The translations under genes were made by a program, and so were the position numbers. Shown here piece by piece: positions 23,796 through 33,367 of a stretch of DNA of 53,495 nt (positions are counted from its first letter, which is position 1; each line of letters begins with the position of its first letter). The notes under the pieces were generated by a model. It worked only from the letters and a program-made list of their open reading frames with translations, ran no database searches and was not told where the DNA came from. This DNA comes from Chloroflexota bacterium (GTDB lineage: Bacteria > Chloroflexota > Anaerolineae > Aggregatilineales > Phototrophicaceae), in assembly GCA_013388735.1 (NCBI GenBank), contig JACAES010000177.1:1-53495 (forward strand), written 5' to 3'.

Positions 23796-24754
23796 GCTAC
23801 GACCTCACTTTCCGGCATTGGTTCGGCTTCGGCTGCCGCTTCCGGCGCGCGCGTCAGTTCCAGGAAGATTTCTTCCAGGTTCACCGCCAGCGGGCGCAGT
23901 TCGATCAGATCCCAGCCGTTTTCGATGATGGCGCGGGCGATGGCCGGGCGCGGGTCGGCGTTCGGGTCGGCGGGCGCGACGATCACACCATCCAGACCGG
24001 CTTCGGCCTGGGCGACTGCCGGCAGGCTTTGCAGGTGAGCAAGCGCCGCCTCTGCCGGGGCGCTGACGCGCACAAAAACGCGCCCGCCGCGCTCCAGCGT
24101 GCTGCGGAGTTCGCTCGGCGACCCCTGCGCCACCACCATCCCACGATTAATAATCACCACGCTGTCGCATACCTGTTCGGCTTCCGACAGGATGTGCGTG
24201 CTGAACAGGACGGTATGGTTTTTGCCCAGTTCGCGCACCAGATCGCGCAGTTCCAGCACTTGCAGCGGGTCGAGGCCGATGGTCGGCTCGTCGAGGATCA
24301 ATACTTCGGGGTCGTGCATCAAGGCCTGCGCCAGCCCCACGCGCTGCCGCATCCCTTTGGACAGCGTGCGGATGCGGCTGCCGGCGCGGTCAGCCAGCTT
24401 CACCTGCTCCAGCACCTCACGGGCTTTGTCGCGGCGGTTGGGAATGCCGCGAATTTCGCCGATATACATCAGATACCCCAGCGCGGTCATGTCGCGGTAG
24501 AGCGGCACATTTTCCGGCAGGTAGCCCACGCGCCGGCGGACTTCCATGCTCTGCTCAAAAACATCGTAACCGGCCACCAGTGCCTTGCCGGAGGTCGGCG
24601 GCATGTAGCCGGTCAGCATCCGCATGGTCGTGGTTTTACCCGCGCCGTTCGGCCCCAGAAAGCCGGTTACCTGGCCGGGGCGAGCGGTGAAAGAAACATT
24701 ATCCACTGCGGAAACAGCACCATAACGTTTGGTCAAATTCTGGACTTCGATCAT
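23792..24754 (-). CDS. ABC transporter ATP-binding protein (GldA-like)
   Basis: A 320-residue ATPase from ATG 24754 with the ribosome binding site GGGGAGGGG. Walker A GPNGAGKTT is near residue 38, the signature LSKGMRQRVGL near 135, Walker B VLILDEPT near 155 and the switch His in LFSTHIL near 190. A C-terminal DUF4162-like part (after 220) ends in an acidic tail. It is the first gene of the four-gene operon ATPase-permease-GldG-DUF4340 and energises the complex. Confidence 0.92.
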   Translation of the reverse strand: MIEVQNLTKRYGAVSAVDNVSFTARPGQVTGFLGPNGAGKTTTMRMLTGYMPPTSGKALVAGYDVFEQSMEVRRRVGYLPENVPLYRDMTALGYLMYIGEIRGIPNRRDKAREVLEQVKLADRAGSRIRTLSKGMRQRVGLAQALMHDPEVLILDEPTIGLDPLQVLELRDLVRELGKNHTVLFSTHILSEAEQVCDSVVIINRGMVVAQGSPSELRSTLERGGRVFVRVSAPAEAALAHLQSLPAVAQAEAGLDGVIVAPADPNADPRPAIARAIIENGWDLIELRPLAVNLEEIFLELTRAPEAAAEAEPMPESEVVA

Positions 24755-24961
24755 ATTTTCCCCTCCCCTGCATTGGGTCGAGAATCCGAAGTGAGAGACT
24801 AACGCCAGCATATAAGAAATGCATCAGCGTTTGCTGAACCTGGGCTTAATCGCCGCGCGATTATAGCGCAGTTACGATTTGTTATATAGGGGCGGGTTAA
24901 AAGCTCAAATAGTCGGCGCAGTCAGGGAAGAAGCGCAGGGGAAAGCCTGTTCGGCGGCGCC

Positions 24962-24985
24962 GGGGAGCGCCGGCGTGCGCTCCCC
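24962..24985. repeat. GC-rich palindrome, 9-bp stem
   Basis: GGGGAGCGC pairs perfectly with GCGCTCCCC around a six-base loop. It lies 31 bases beyond the stop of the PA14/SH3b gene and lacks a T-run. The remainder of 24755-25016 holds the operon's upstream region (a TATAAT on the minus strand near 24864) and no gene. Confidence 0.5.
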
Positions 24986-25016
24986 TACAGGTTTCATCGG
25001 TGATTTTTCGCCGGCG

Positions 25017-26177
25017 TTACCCGGTTATCGGCACGTTCGCCAGATTTGCGGCCAGCACATAACGGGCGTTCACCCAGTCGATGATGCCGTTCACGTCAAG
25101 CTGAAGCCAGCTTGTATCGGCGTTGCGCCCGATTACCGTGTACATCTGCCCGCGTGTGATGCGCGTCAGGATGGCCCCGGTGAAGGGATTCGGCGCAGCG
25201 CGCACATTCAGCGCATCGGTGATGACGGTGGCCGTCGCGCCGGTGGGCCGCGTGCCGGGGTCTGTTACCGGCACATGGTCCAGCCCGACGACAACGGTAT
25301 ACGAACGGTTCACCCAGCCGGTGACGCCATTCACGTTCAACTGAATCCAACTGCTGTCGGCGTTGCGCCCGATTACCGAATACGTTTCGCCCAACCGGAT
25401 GCGCGTCAGGATGGCCCCGGTGAAGGGGTTGGGCGCGGCGCGCACGTTCAGCGCATCGGTGATGACGGTGGCGGTCGCGCCGGTGGGCCGCGTGCCGGGG
25501 TCTGTTACCGGCACATTCTGGACGTTGACGGCCACAACATAGCGGGCGTTCACCCAACCGCTGATGCCGTTCACGTCAAGCTGAAGCCAGCTTGTATCGG
25601 CGTTGCGCCCGATCACCGTGTACATCTGCCCGCGTGTGATGCGCGTCAGGATCGCCCCGGTGAAGGGATTCGGCGCAGCGCGCACGTTCAGCATCCCCGT
25701 GTTGACGGTGGCTGTCGCGCCGCCGGGGACGACGCTGCCGAAGCTGTACTCCAGGAAGGCCAGGCCGGCAGCTTCGTAAAATTCCACCAGGAAGGTATGC
25801 GTCCCCGCCGTCAGATTCAGCGTCGTGGTGTACGAACCGCCGGACGCGGTATGCCACTCGTCTATGTACGGCAGGCCGTCCACCAGCACCCGCACGCCAT
25901 CATCGGCGCGAACGGTCAGTTGGTACGTACCTGCCGCCAGTGTTTGCGCGCTCGTCCAGCGCACCGAAAAATAATCCGCCGGCAGGCTGGTGTTGGGCGA
26001 CCCCGCGCCCCAGTTATGCGCCGGACTGCCTTCGGAAAAAATCGCCGCCGGCGTGCCTTGCAGGTAGGGATTATTAAAGTATTCCGCCGTCCACAGCCCT
26101 TGCGCGGCGGCGGGCAGCGCCGCCTGTCCCACCAGCAGAAGCGCCAGCATGATAAGGATAAAACGCCCCCGCAGCAT
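25017..26177 (-). CDS. Secreted PA14-like domain plus three SH3b repeats
   Basis: A 386-residue exported protein: signal peptide MLRGRFILIMLALLLVGQAALPAAAQ, then a PA14-like beta-sandwich at about 27-150 (GLWTAEYFNNPYLQG, VRADDGVRVLVDGL, HTFLVEFYEAAG). Three bacterial SH3 (SH3b) repeats of exactly 80 residues follow, each with TxxLNVRAAPNPFTGAILTRI, YxVIGRNADxSWxQL and GWVN-like segments. PA14 and SH3b domains usually bind glycans or cell wall. The outer two repeats are nearly identical at DNA level (period 240 bases); the middle one differs more. Close paralogue of the next gene. Confidence 0.88.
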   Translation of the reverse strand: MLRGRFILIMLALLLVGQAALPAAAQGLWTAEYFNNPYLQGTPAAIFSEGSPAHNWGAGSPNTSLPADYFSVRWTSAQTLAAGTYQLTVRADDGVRVLVDGLPYIDEWHTASGGSYTTTLNLTAGTHTFLVEFYEAAGLAFLEYSFGSVVPGGATATVNTGMLNVRAAPNPFTGAILTRITRGQMYTVIGRNADTSWLQLDVNGISGWVNARYVVAVNVQNVPVTDPGTRPTGATATVITDALNVRAAPNPFTGAILTRIRLGETYSVIGRNADSSWIQLNVNGVTGWVNRSYTVVVGLDHVPVTDPGTRPTGATATVITDALNVRAAPNPFTGAILTRITRGQMYTVIGRNADTSWLQLDVNGIIDWVNARYVLAANLANVPITG

Positions 26178-26312
26178 GATCTTTCCCCTTTCACTCCACC
26201 CTTTGCTTACAGACTGTATAACCAGTTTAATCCAATCCCCATGCCCCTGATGGACGGGTGAAAGACGGCATGTAAACGCCCAGGTTATAGATTTCCAACG
26301 CCAGCGTCGGAG

Positions 26313-26342
26313 AAAGAAAACGCCCCTCCAGGCGGAGGGGCG
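26313..26342 (-). terminator. Rho-independent terminator of the second PA14/SH3b gene
   Basis: A perfect nine-base-pair stem (26334-26342 with 26321-26329, loop 26330-26333) is followed on the minus strand by TTTTCTTT. It lies ten bases beyond the stop at 26352. Confidence 0.75.
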
Positions 26343-26351
26343 CAGGCTCGG

Positions 26352-27761
26352 TCAGGGTGCGGTGATGGGGATTGCGTCGGCGCTGGCGGTGCCATCCAGA
26401 GGCGCAAAACGCGCGCTCACCCAGCCGGTGATGCCCCCGTAGTTGACCTGCCACCAGGCGTAGTTAGCGGTGCGCCCAACGACCGGCACGCTGATGCCCC
26501 TGGCGATCTGGCCGAGGATGGCGTTCTGCGTGCTGGGGCCGCTGCGGATATTCACGGTCGCCACCGGGGTCGCAGAGAATCCGGTCGCCGGCGGCTGGTT
26601 ATCCAGCGGGCTTTCGGCCTGATCGGTGACCGGGACAACGCTCGGATTGCTCACGTCCAGAAAGCGCCCGAACACCCAGCCCGGCGTGCCGTTCACGTTA
26701 AGCTGCCACCATGTGCTGTCGGCGTTGCGCCCGATGACCGGATACGTTTCGCCCCGGTTGATTTTAACCAGGATGTTACCCTCGACGTTCGGCGCGCTGC
26801 GCACATTCAGCCGGAAGGCCGTGACGACCGTCCCGGTGGCGGATGTTGGTGGGCTGACGACCGGTGGGGCGACCACGCCCTGCCGCTGCAAGCTGAACTC
26901 GATCAAAGCGTTACCGCCGGCCTCGAAATATTCCACCATGAAGTTATGCGTCCCGGCAGGCAGCGTGACGACGGCCACATGCGTGACAGCGTTCGCCGGC
27001 CCCCACTGGTTGATAACCGCCACGCCGTTCACGAACACGCGCACGCCGTCATCCACCCGCACGCTGATCTGATACGTACCGGCATCCACCGTTTGCAGGC
27101 TCGTCCAGCGGGCGCTGAAGTTGTCGGCGGGGATGCTTGCCAGCGGCGACCCCGCGCCCCAATCATGACTGAGGCCGGCCTCGCTCTGAATCAGCACAGG
27201 TTCGCCGGCCAGCGCCACGTTGCCATAATACTGCGCCGTCCAGGGACTGAGTCCAACACCGGACACGGACTGCGGCACCGGGAAATTCGGCCCGGTTGGG
27301 TTAGTCGCCAGGTTCGCCCAGGTTACATAGACGTAAGCCTGCCCGGCGCTTTCCCGGTAATCTACCTGGACGTGATGCACACCTTCCGTCAGGGTGACAT
27401 CCGCCCATACGATCTGCCCGACTTTCGGATTGCCGAACGTATCAATCTGTGGGTTGAACGCAAAACCGACGTTCACCCGCACCTCGTCATCGGCCAGCGC
27501 CCAGAAGCGGTACGTCCCGGCAGGAAAATACGGGTCTGCTCCCCAGCGAACGGTGAACCCATCACTGTTCAGTCCCGGCGCGGGTGCGCCCGCTCCCCAA
27601 TCGAAGGCTACCGCCGCATCCTGACGGGTGAGGTTGGGCTGTCCCAGCAGGAAAGCGTTATTATAATACTGCCCCGTCCAGACCACACCCTGCGCTGCCA
27701 CCGTTTGAAAAACCGCCAGCAGCGTCACCACAATCACCAAAACCCAGATTTTGCGCCGCAT
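26352..27761 (-). CDS. Secreted protein with two PA14-like domains and two SH3b domains
   Basis: A 469-residue exported protein. The ATG at 27761 follows AGGAGG. After the signal peptide (to about residue 24, VAAQG) come two PA14-like modules, about 27-165 (VVWTGQYYNNAFLLG) and 178-295 (SPWTAQYYGNVALAG), a Thr/Val linker, then SH3b domains at about 310-375 (FRLNVRSAPNVEGNILVKI) and 400-460 (ATVNIRSGPSTQNAILGQI). It is paralogous to the gene downstream but with duplicated PA14 instead of a third SH3b. The role is likely binding at the cell surface or wall. Confidence 0.87.
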   Translation of the reverse strand: MRRKIWVLVIVVTLLAVFQTVAAQGVVWTGQYYNNAFLLGQPNLTRQDAAVAFDWGAGAPAPGLNSDGFTVRWGADPYFPAGTYRFWALADDEVRVNVGFAFNPQIDTFGNPKVGQIVWADVTLTEGVHHVQVDYRESAGQAYVYVTWANLATNPTGPNFPVPQSVSGVGLSPWTAQYYGNVALAGEPVLIQSEAGLSHDWGAGSPLASIPADNFSARWTSLQTVDAGTYQISVRVDDGVRVFVNGVAVINQWGPANAVTHVAVVTLPAGTHNFMVEYFEAGGNALIEFSLQRQGVVAPPVVSPPTSATGTVVTAFRLNVRSAPNVEGNILVKINRGETYPVIGRNADSTWWQLNVNGTPGWVFGRFLDVSNPSVVPVTDQAESPLDNQPPATGFSATPVATVNIRSGPSTQNAILGQIARGISVPVVGRTANYAWWQVNYGGITGWVSARFAPLDGTASADAIPITAP

Positions 27762-28018
27762 CGCCGTTTACCTCCTGCTCACTCCCAATAGCGTCTCATA
27801 AGCAGACTATTGGACTATTGACGATTCGTAACGGCTCGTCTAAGGATATTATAAAAAAATTGACCCTGAGTCGGACGCTGGCGAAGGCTGTGCGTGGGAA
27901 AATCGTCTAACAGTCGTTGAAAACGAAGCCGTTAAGTTCTCTGCAAGGTTTTTATTTCACGCTGTGTGTTTTCAGGCAGAGCAGGCATCCGGCTTATAAT
28001 TCCCTTGAGGTAAGGGAC

Positions 28019-28282
28019 ATGACATACACGGTGAATGACGCGACCATTAAACCCAAGTTCGTGATGGAGAACTACCGGCGCGCCTTCCAGATGGTACACC
28101 GGCGCGAGCCACAGATTGTGCATCTGTTTGACGACTGGTATCAGGTTAACGGCGAAACTGTTCACCGTCTGACGCTGTTCGGCGAAATCACCCGGCTGCG
28201 CGACCTGGCGCAAAAACACCGGCTGGTGAACGCCGACCGGAGTGTCATCCAGCGTTTGATGGCAAAGCTGCGCAGCCTGTAG
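28019..28282 (+). CDS. Hypothetical protein, 87 residues
   Basis: The start is ATG 28019 after GAGGTAAGGG; a TATAAT at 27995-28000 may be its -10 element. The product is basic and mainly helical (ENYRRAFQMVHRREPQIVHLFDDWY; TRLRDLAQKHRLVNADRSVIQRLMAKLRSL). I do not recognise it. There is no membrane segment or zinc motif. The upstream region 27762-28018 shows no further gene. Confidence 0.6.
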   Translation: MTYTVNDATIKPKFVMENYRRAFQMVHRREPQIVHLFDDWYQVNGETVHRLTLFGEITRLRDLAQKHRLVNADRSVIQRLMAKLRSL

Positions 28283-28389
28283 CGCCTGATCTTCCCTGCA
28301 TCTCATCCCCTTCTCATCCCGGAATATCGCGCCAACCCAACTGAACAGGTACAATACGCCCACTATCAGCTAGTTCAGGAGCTTTCTGG

Positions 28390-29628
28390 ATGAAAAAAGC
28401 GTATTGGATTGCGCTCATCGTCCTGCTGGCCGGGACAATGGTTTCGGCACAGGACGCGCTAACCCCGACAGACATCTGTGCGGGTGCCGTGCCGGCTGAA
28501 GACCCGGCCAACCGCACCTTCACCCAACCGGAAGACGTTCTCGAACCCGGCGTGGACTACCGCGCGGTGCTGTGTACCGAGGTCGGGCCGGTTTACGTAG
28601 ACCTGTTTGAAGAACTGACGCCGATCACGGTCAACAGTTTTGTCTTTTTAGCCCAGCAGGGTTACTACAACAATACGACCTTCCACCGCGTCATCGCCGA
28701 TTTTATGGCCCAGGGTGGCGACCCGACCGGCACCGGCAGCGGCGGCCCCGGCTATCAGTTCCAGGACGAACTGGTCGGCTTCCTGACTTTCGACGTGCCG
28801 GGCTGGTTGGCGATGGCGAACGCCGGGGCCAACACCAACGGCAGCCAGTTTTTCATCACCACCGCCCCGACGACGCATCTCGACTTCCAACACACCATTT
28901 TCGGCGAAGTGCTGGAAGGCCAGGAAACAGTCACCGCCATCGAACTGCGCGACCCGGCCACTGCTACTGAAGACGGCACGGCGCTACAAACGGTGGTGAT
29001 CGTCACCGACCCGGCCAGCGTCAAAACCACTTACGAAGACGCCGCGACGGCCACGCAGGAGGAAGTCCTGGCCGCCTTTGAGGGCATGAAAGAGACCATC
29101 ACACCGGACATCGAACAGTTGTTAAAACAGGAAACGGTCACGCTGACGACCGAAGAAGTAGCCGCCGCCGCGCCGGAAAGCGCCCGCGAGGTCTATGCTG
29201 CCTTCCTGGAAAACTACGGCCACGAATACCGCATCACCAATTCGGTGACGAATGTCGGCTGCGATCTGGAAAATATCGTCTTTGGTCTGGTGGGTTACAC
29301 GCTGGACTCGTTCGCCGACAGCACGGCGGCGGCGGCGGCGCTGGCCGACCCCGCTCTGGCCGAACGGCTGACGGCGGAAGGTTATGTTAGCCAGGACTCG
29401 GCTGAGCTGACCTTCCCACTGTTCACCAGAACCGATACCGCCTGCGACAAGGAAATGGTGCGCGGCCTGACCTTCTGGCAGCGGGGACACTTCATCGCCA
29501 CCGCCGAAATCACCATCCCGGCGGATAACCCGAATGTCGAATTTTTGGATCAGGCGCTTGTCCAGTTCGTCGGCATCCGCATCTACGAGCCGGTGCTGGC
29601 GGAAATCCTCCGGCCCGAAATTCGTTAG
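28390..29628 (+). CDS. Secreted cyclophilin-type peptidyl-prolyl isomerase
   Basis: A 412-residue exported protein. AGGAG lies nine bases before the ATG; the signal peptide is [21 protein letters not shown]. The cyclophilin domain spans about residues 60-205 with [48 protein letters not shown] and [14 protein letters not shown], so the Arg, Gln and Phe active-site set is present. It accelerates prolyl isomerisation of exported proteins. The C-terminal half (about 215-412), beginning with a helical [15 protein letters not shown] stretch, is not a family I recognise and has two Cys that could pair. Confidence 0.9.
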   Translation: MKKAYWIALIVLLAGTMVSAQDALTPTDICAGAVPAEDPANRTFTQPEDVLEPGVDYRAVLCTEVGPVYVDLFEELTPITVNSFVFLAQQGYYNNTTFHRVIADFMAQGGDPTGTGSGGPGYQFQDELVGFLTFDVPGWLAMANAGANTNGSQFFITTAPTTHLDFQHTIFGEVLEGQETVTAIELRDPATATEDGTALQTVVIVTDPASVKTTYEDAATATQEEVLAAFEGMKETITPDIEQLLKQETVTLTTEEVAAAAPESAREVYAAFLENYGHEYRITNSVTNVGCDLENIVFGLVGYTLDSFADSTAAAAALADPALAERLTAEGYVSQDSAELTFPLFTRTDTACDKEMVRGLTFWQRGHFIATAEITIPADNPNVEFLDQALVQFVGIRIYEPVLAEILRPEIR

Positions 29629-29649
29629 AGGCGTTTAGCGTTTAAAGGC

Positions 29650-29672
29650 GGGGCGCGTCGGCGGGGCGCCCC
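29650..29672. repeat. GGGGCGC/GCGCCCC palindrome between convergent genes
   Basis: A seven-base inverted repeat with a nine-base centre separates the cyclophilin and cyclase genes. The lack of a T-run makes a classical terminator uncertain; it resembles the palindromes at 3485 and 52058. Confidence 0.45.
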
Positions 29673-29673
29673 T

Positions 29674-32600
29674 TCACATTAACCACTTGTTTTCCGCCAT
29701 GCGGAACAACTGCCGCGTTGTTTCCACGCCGTCCATCTCTTTGCCCCGCTGCAGCGCGCTGTTGACCTCCAGCGCCGGCATATCCAGCCCGGCCAGGATG
29801 GACTGCGCCCGGTCGCGGGCTTCCTGTGGGGTGGCGCAGTGGTCAAGCACCAGGCCAAGCATCTCGACGCTGCGTTCCTGTTCGCCGGTTTTCGCCAGCA
29901 GCGCGGCGATGCCGGTCAGCACCCACAGCGTTAAAGGCGTGTCCCGGATGGTCGAAGCGGCAGTGAAGGCCTCGTAGAAGTATTCGCGCGCGATGTCATA
30001 TTCTTCCAGCGCGACACCCACATCGCCCAGGCCGCACAGCGCCACCACCATGCCGCTGCGGTCTTCATACTCTTTGTAAATCGTCAGGCTGGTTTCGTAA
30101 CAGCGCCAGGCTTCCTCGTAATCGTGGAGCGTAAATGCCACGTCGCCCAAAAAGTCCAGCGCCGCCGCCACCCCTTTACGATTATCCAGCACCTCGTTCA
30201 TCATCATGCTTTCCTGCAAATAGCGCCGCGCTTCATCCCAGTTGCCCTGCGCGCGTTCGACCGCCCCCAGGTTGAGCAGCGACTCGGCGATTTCGCGCTG
30301 GTCGCCCAACTCGCGGGCGATTTGCAGAATTTCATGAAGCCGCTGCCGGGCTTCAGCATAATTGCCCTGGAAGCGCGCCACCAGCGCCAGGTCTTCCAGG
30401 CTCATGGCGATGCCGGTGCGGTACTCGATTTCCTTGCTGATCGCCAGCGACTCGACGAACCGCTGGCGGGCTTCTTCATACTCGCCCTGCAGCCGCGCCA
30501 GGCTGCCCAGGCCGGAAAGCGTGCCGGCGATACCGGCGCGGTTGCCGATTTCCTTATGAATCATCAGGGCTTCGGTGTAATATTCGCGGGCTTTTTCGTG
30601 CTGGCCCAGCTTGCCCGCCAGGTCGCCCAGGTTGGTGAGCGGGCTGGCGATGCCGGCGCGGTTGCCGATAGCGCGGAAAATTTCCAGGCTTTCTTCAAGC
30701 CGCTGGCGCGCTTCGTCGTATTCGCCCAGTTCCTTTTTCACCAGACCCAGGTTGTTCAGCGCGCCGGCGATGCGCGTCTGGTCGCCGATCTGGCGCGCCA
30801 GTTCCAGGCTTTCCTCGTAGTGCCGGATGGCCTCGGCGTGGCGCTGCCGCCAGTGCGCCAGCACGCCCAGGCCGTTGAGCGCCCAGGCGATGCCGCGTAA
30901 ATCCCCGATTTCGCGCGCGATATGCAGCGCATCCTGAAAGTAGGACTCGCCCTCGTCGTGATTGCGCATGATGTAACCGACCAGCCAGCCCAGTTCGTAC
31001 AGGGCTTTGACGACGCCGGCCTGATCTCCGGCAGCCCTGAACAGCTTCAGGCTGTCCTCGTACAGCTCTCTGGATTTGGCGTAGGCGCTCAGGCCGCGAT
31101 AGGCCTGCCCCAACTGCCATTTAATCAGGGCTTCCTGCGCGCGCTGGTCGCGCCCGGTATCTTCGGCCAGCAGCACCAGCGAACGTTCCAGCAGGTTGAT
31201 CGCCTCACGATAGGCGCTGATGTTGAGCGTCTGTTCGGCGGCGCGGCTGAGATATGCGATAGCCTTCTGGGTATCGCCGGCGCGTTCATAGTGTTCGGCG
31301 ATCAGCCCCGTGTACTCGCCGATGCGGTCGCCGCTGCGTTCCACCAGCCAGGCCGCGACCTGCGCGTGATAGACGCGGCGCAGCCGCCGCAGCACGCTTT
31401 CGTAGGTGACATCGCGCAGGATGGCGTGTTTGAAGATGTATTCCTCAGTCCCGGCGAAGGCCGACTTTTCGCGCAGGCGGATCAGTTCGCGCTTGCGCAG
31501 CGAGGCGATCACCTGCCCGATGTCGTCCACCGGCTCATCGCCCTCGGCGTGCAGTTCGCCCACCACGCGATCCCAGAAGATGCGCCCGACCACCGACGCC
31601 CGCTGTAAGACGATTCGCTCTCTGGCCGGCAGCGCGTCCAGGCGCGCCTGCAAAACGCCGGTCAGCGTGGGCGGAATCCGCATGTCAGTCAGCCGCGAGG
31701 CGTCCACCCGCCAGCGGTCAGCGCCCATCAGGATCACGCCGTCGTCTATCAGCATCTTGATCAGTTCTTCGACGTAGAAGGGATTGCCGTCGGAACTGTT
31801 CACGATCAGCTCGCGCAGGTGCGCCGGCGTGGTGTCCACCTTACGCAGAATTTCATCCACCAGTTGGCCGGTATCCACCTTCGACAGCGGCGACAGTTCG
31901 ATCAGCGTATGGAACTCGTGGCGTTTGTCCCACATCAGTGGACGCCGCTCCAGCAGCGTCGGGCGCGCCAGGCACACCACCAGCAGGCGCAGGTCGCGCC
32001 GGGAACGCACCAGATAATTCACCAGATCGAGCGATTTATCGTCCGCCCAGTGAATATCTTCCAGGAACAGCACGGCGGGATGGTGCGCTGTCGCTGCCGC
32101 GAAAAATTCCGTCAGGTAATACGCGCCCAGCTGCACAACCTGCTGCGGTTCTTCCCGCTGTAAAAAGCGGCTGTGGGAAAAATCGAAGCCAATCGTCTGC
32201 CCGATGTAATGGGCTTTGTGGTGGGCTTCCGGCCCCATAAAACCGGCGATGCCGCGTTCCAGCTTCTCCCGCACGACGGCGGCAGAATCGCTGTCCTGGA
32301 TTTCAAAGCGGAAGGCAAACACGTTGCGAATGAGCGCGTAGGGCAGCTTAGACATTTCCATCGTCGCCCGCCCGGCGAAGTGAAACACGTCGTCCGGCCG
32401 CTGGTCAATCCAGTTATCGAACTCCCGCAGCAGGCGCGATTTGCCGACTCCCGGCTCGCCCAGAATGGTCACGACCTGGGTTTCGCTCTCCTCAACCGCC
32501 CAATCCAGCGCGGCCTGAAGCTGCTTAAGTTCCGTATCGCGCCCGATCATGCGGGTTTTGATGCCGTCCACGCCGCGCGTAACCACGCCAAAGGTATGCG

Positions 32601-33306
32601 GCTTTTCCCGCTCGACGACGTAAACCTGGACGGGTTCGCTTTTGCCCTTCACCTGAAGTGGTTCGAGGGTGCGGACTTCAAACACGCCGCGCACGTGGCG
32701 GTAGGTATCGTGCGAAATCAACACACCGCCGGTCGGGGCGGCATGTTCCAGCCGGCTGGCAAGGTTGATGGCGTCGCCCATCGCGGTATATTCCGAACCG
32801 GCGGCGCTGCCGACCTCGCCCAACGCGACCAGGCCGGTATTGATGCCGACCCGGACATTAAAGCCCTTCACCCGCCAGCGCGACTCGACTTCGGCGGCAT
32901 AGGCGCGCGCGCCCCGCACGATGCTCAGGCCGCAGCGCACTGCGCGCAAGGCATCATCTTCCTGCGCCACCGGCGCGCCAAAAAAGGCCAGCACGCCGTC
33001 GCCCATCAGCCGGGCAACCATGCCGCCCATACTGCCGACCGCCTCGGTAAACATGCGTAACGCGCCGTCCATGATCTCCAGCACATCTTCCGGGTCGAGA
33101 TGTTCCGATATCTGGGTGGACGAAACCGTGTCGGCGAAGAGGATTGTCACCAGTTTGCGCTGGTCAAAAACCTGGGACGCGCTTTCCAGGGAGGCCAGCT
33201 TTTCTCGCAGCACGGTGATGGTCGCATCCACGACCACATCACCCAGAATGCTGCGCAGGGCTTCCTGAGCGGCAATCGCCTGCTCAAGCTGTTCGCGTTC
33301 GGTCAT
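29674..33306 (-). CDS. Class III cyclase-AAA ATPase-TPR signalling protein
   Basis: A 1210-residue soluble protein from ATG 33306. After a coiled N-terminus, residues about 50-225 form a class III nucleotide cyclase domain: metal-binding Asp in TILFADTVSSTQ and in LMGDGVLAFFG, plus GDAINLASRLE with the transition-state Asn and Arg. The purine-specifying Lys before MGD appears to be Arg (VARLMGD), so activity and substrate are uncertain. A large ATPase follows (Walker A ILGEPGVGKSRLL near 280, Walker B AVLFLEDIHWAD near 395). About ten 40-residue tetratricopeptide repeats, with the GNRAGIA and NLG pattern, run from about 690 to 1130. There is no HTH. The plan matches STAND-like regulators that couple ligand or partner binding to cyclase output. 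Confidence 0.9.
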   Translation of the reverse strand: MTEREQLEQAIAAQEALRSILGDVVVDATITVLREKLASLESASQVFDQRKLVTILFADTVSSTQISEHLDPEDVLEIMDGALRMFTEAVGSMGGMVARLMGDGVLAFFGAPVAQEDDALRAVRCGLSIVRGARAYAAEVESRWRVKGFNVRVGINTGLVALGEVGSAAGSEYTAMGDAINLASRLEHAAPTGGVLISHDTYRHVRGVFEVRTLEPLQVKGKSEPVQVYVVEREKPHTFGVVTRGVDGIKTRMIGRDTELKQLQAALDWAVEESETQVVTILGEPGVGKSRLLREFDNWIDQRPDDVFHFAGRATMEMSKLPYALIRNVFAFRFEIQDSDSAAVVREKLERGIAGFMGPEAHHKAHYIGQTIGFDFSHSRFLQREEPQQVVQLGAYYLTEFFAAATAHHPAVLFLEDIHWADDKSLDLVNYLVRSRRDLRLLVVCLARPTLLERRPLMWDKRHEFHTLIELSPLSKVDTGQLVDEILRKVDTTPAHLRELIVNSSDGNPFYVEELIKMLIDDGVILMGADRWRVDASRLTDMRIPPTLTGVLQARLDALPARERIVLQRASVVGRIFWDRVVGELHAEGDEPVDDIGQVIASLRKRELIRLREKSAFAGTEEYIFKHAILRDVTYESVLRRLRRVYHAQVAAWLVERSGDRIGEYTGLIAEHYERAGDTQKAIAYLSRAAEQTLNISAYREAINLLERSLVLLAEDTGRDQRAQEALIKWQLGQAYRGLSAYAKSRELYEDSLKLFRAAGDQAGVVKALYELGWLVGYIMRNHDEGESYFQDALHIAREIGDLRGIAWALNGLGVLAHWRQRHAEAIRHYEESLELARQIGDQTRIAGALNNLGLVKKELGEYDEARQRLEESLEIFRAIGNRAGIASPLTNLGDLAGKLGQHEKAREYYTEALMIHKEIGNRAGIAGTLSGLGSLARLQGEYEEARQRFVESLAISKEIEYRTGIAMSLEDLALVARFQGNYAEARQRLHEILQIARELGDQREIAESLLNLGAVERAQGNWDEARRYLQESMMMNEVLDNRKGVAAALDFLGDVAFTLHDYEEAWRCYETSLTIYKEYEDRSGMVVALCGLGDVGVALEEYDIAREYFYEAFTAASTIRDTPLTLWVLTGIAALLAKTGEQERSVEMLGLVLDHCATPQEARDRAQSILAGLDMPALEVNSALQRGKEMDGVETTRQLFRMAENKWLM

Positions 33307-33367
33307 TGTATTCCGCACTCCCACCTATCCGGCGGCTCGCTTTTATTGTAACGTATCTATGGGGAAC

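Noticed and set aside
25048-25692. CRISPR-like periodic repeats
   Set aside because: The period is 240 bases, in frame, and the repeats encode SH3b domains; there are no spacers or cas genes.
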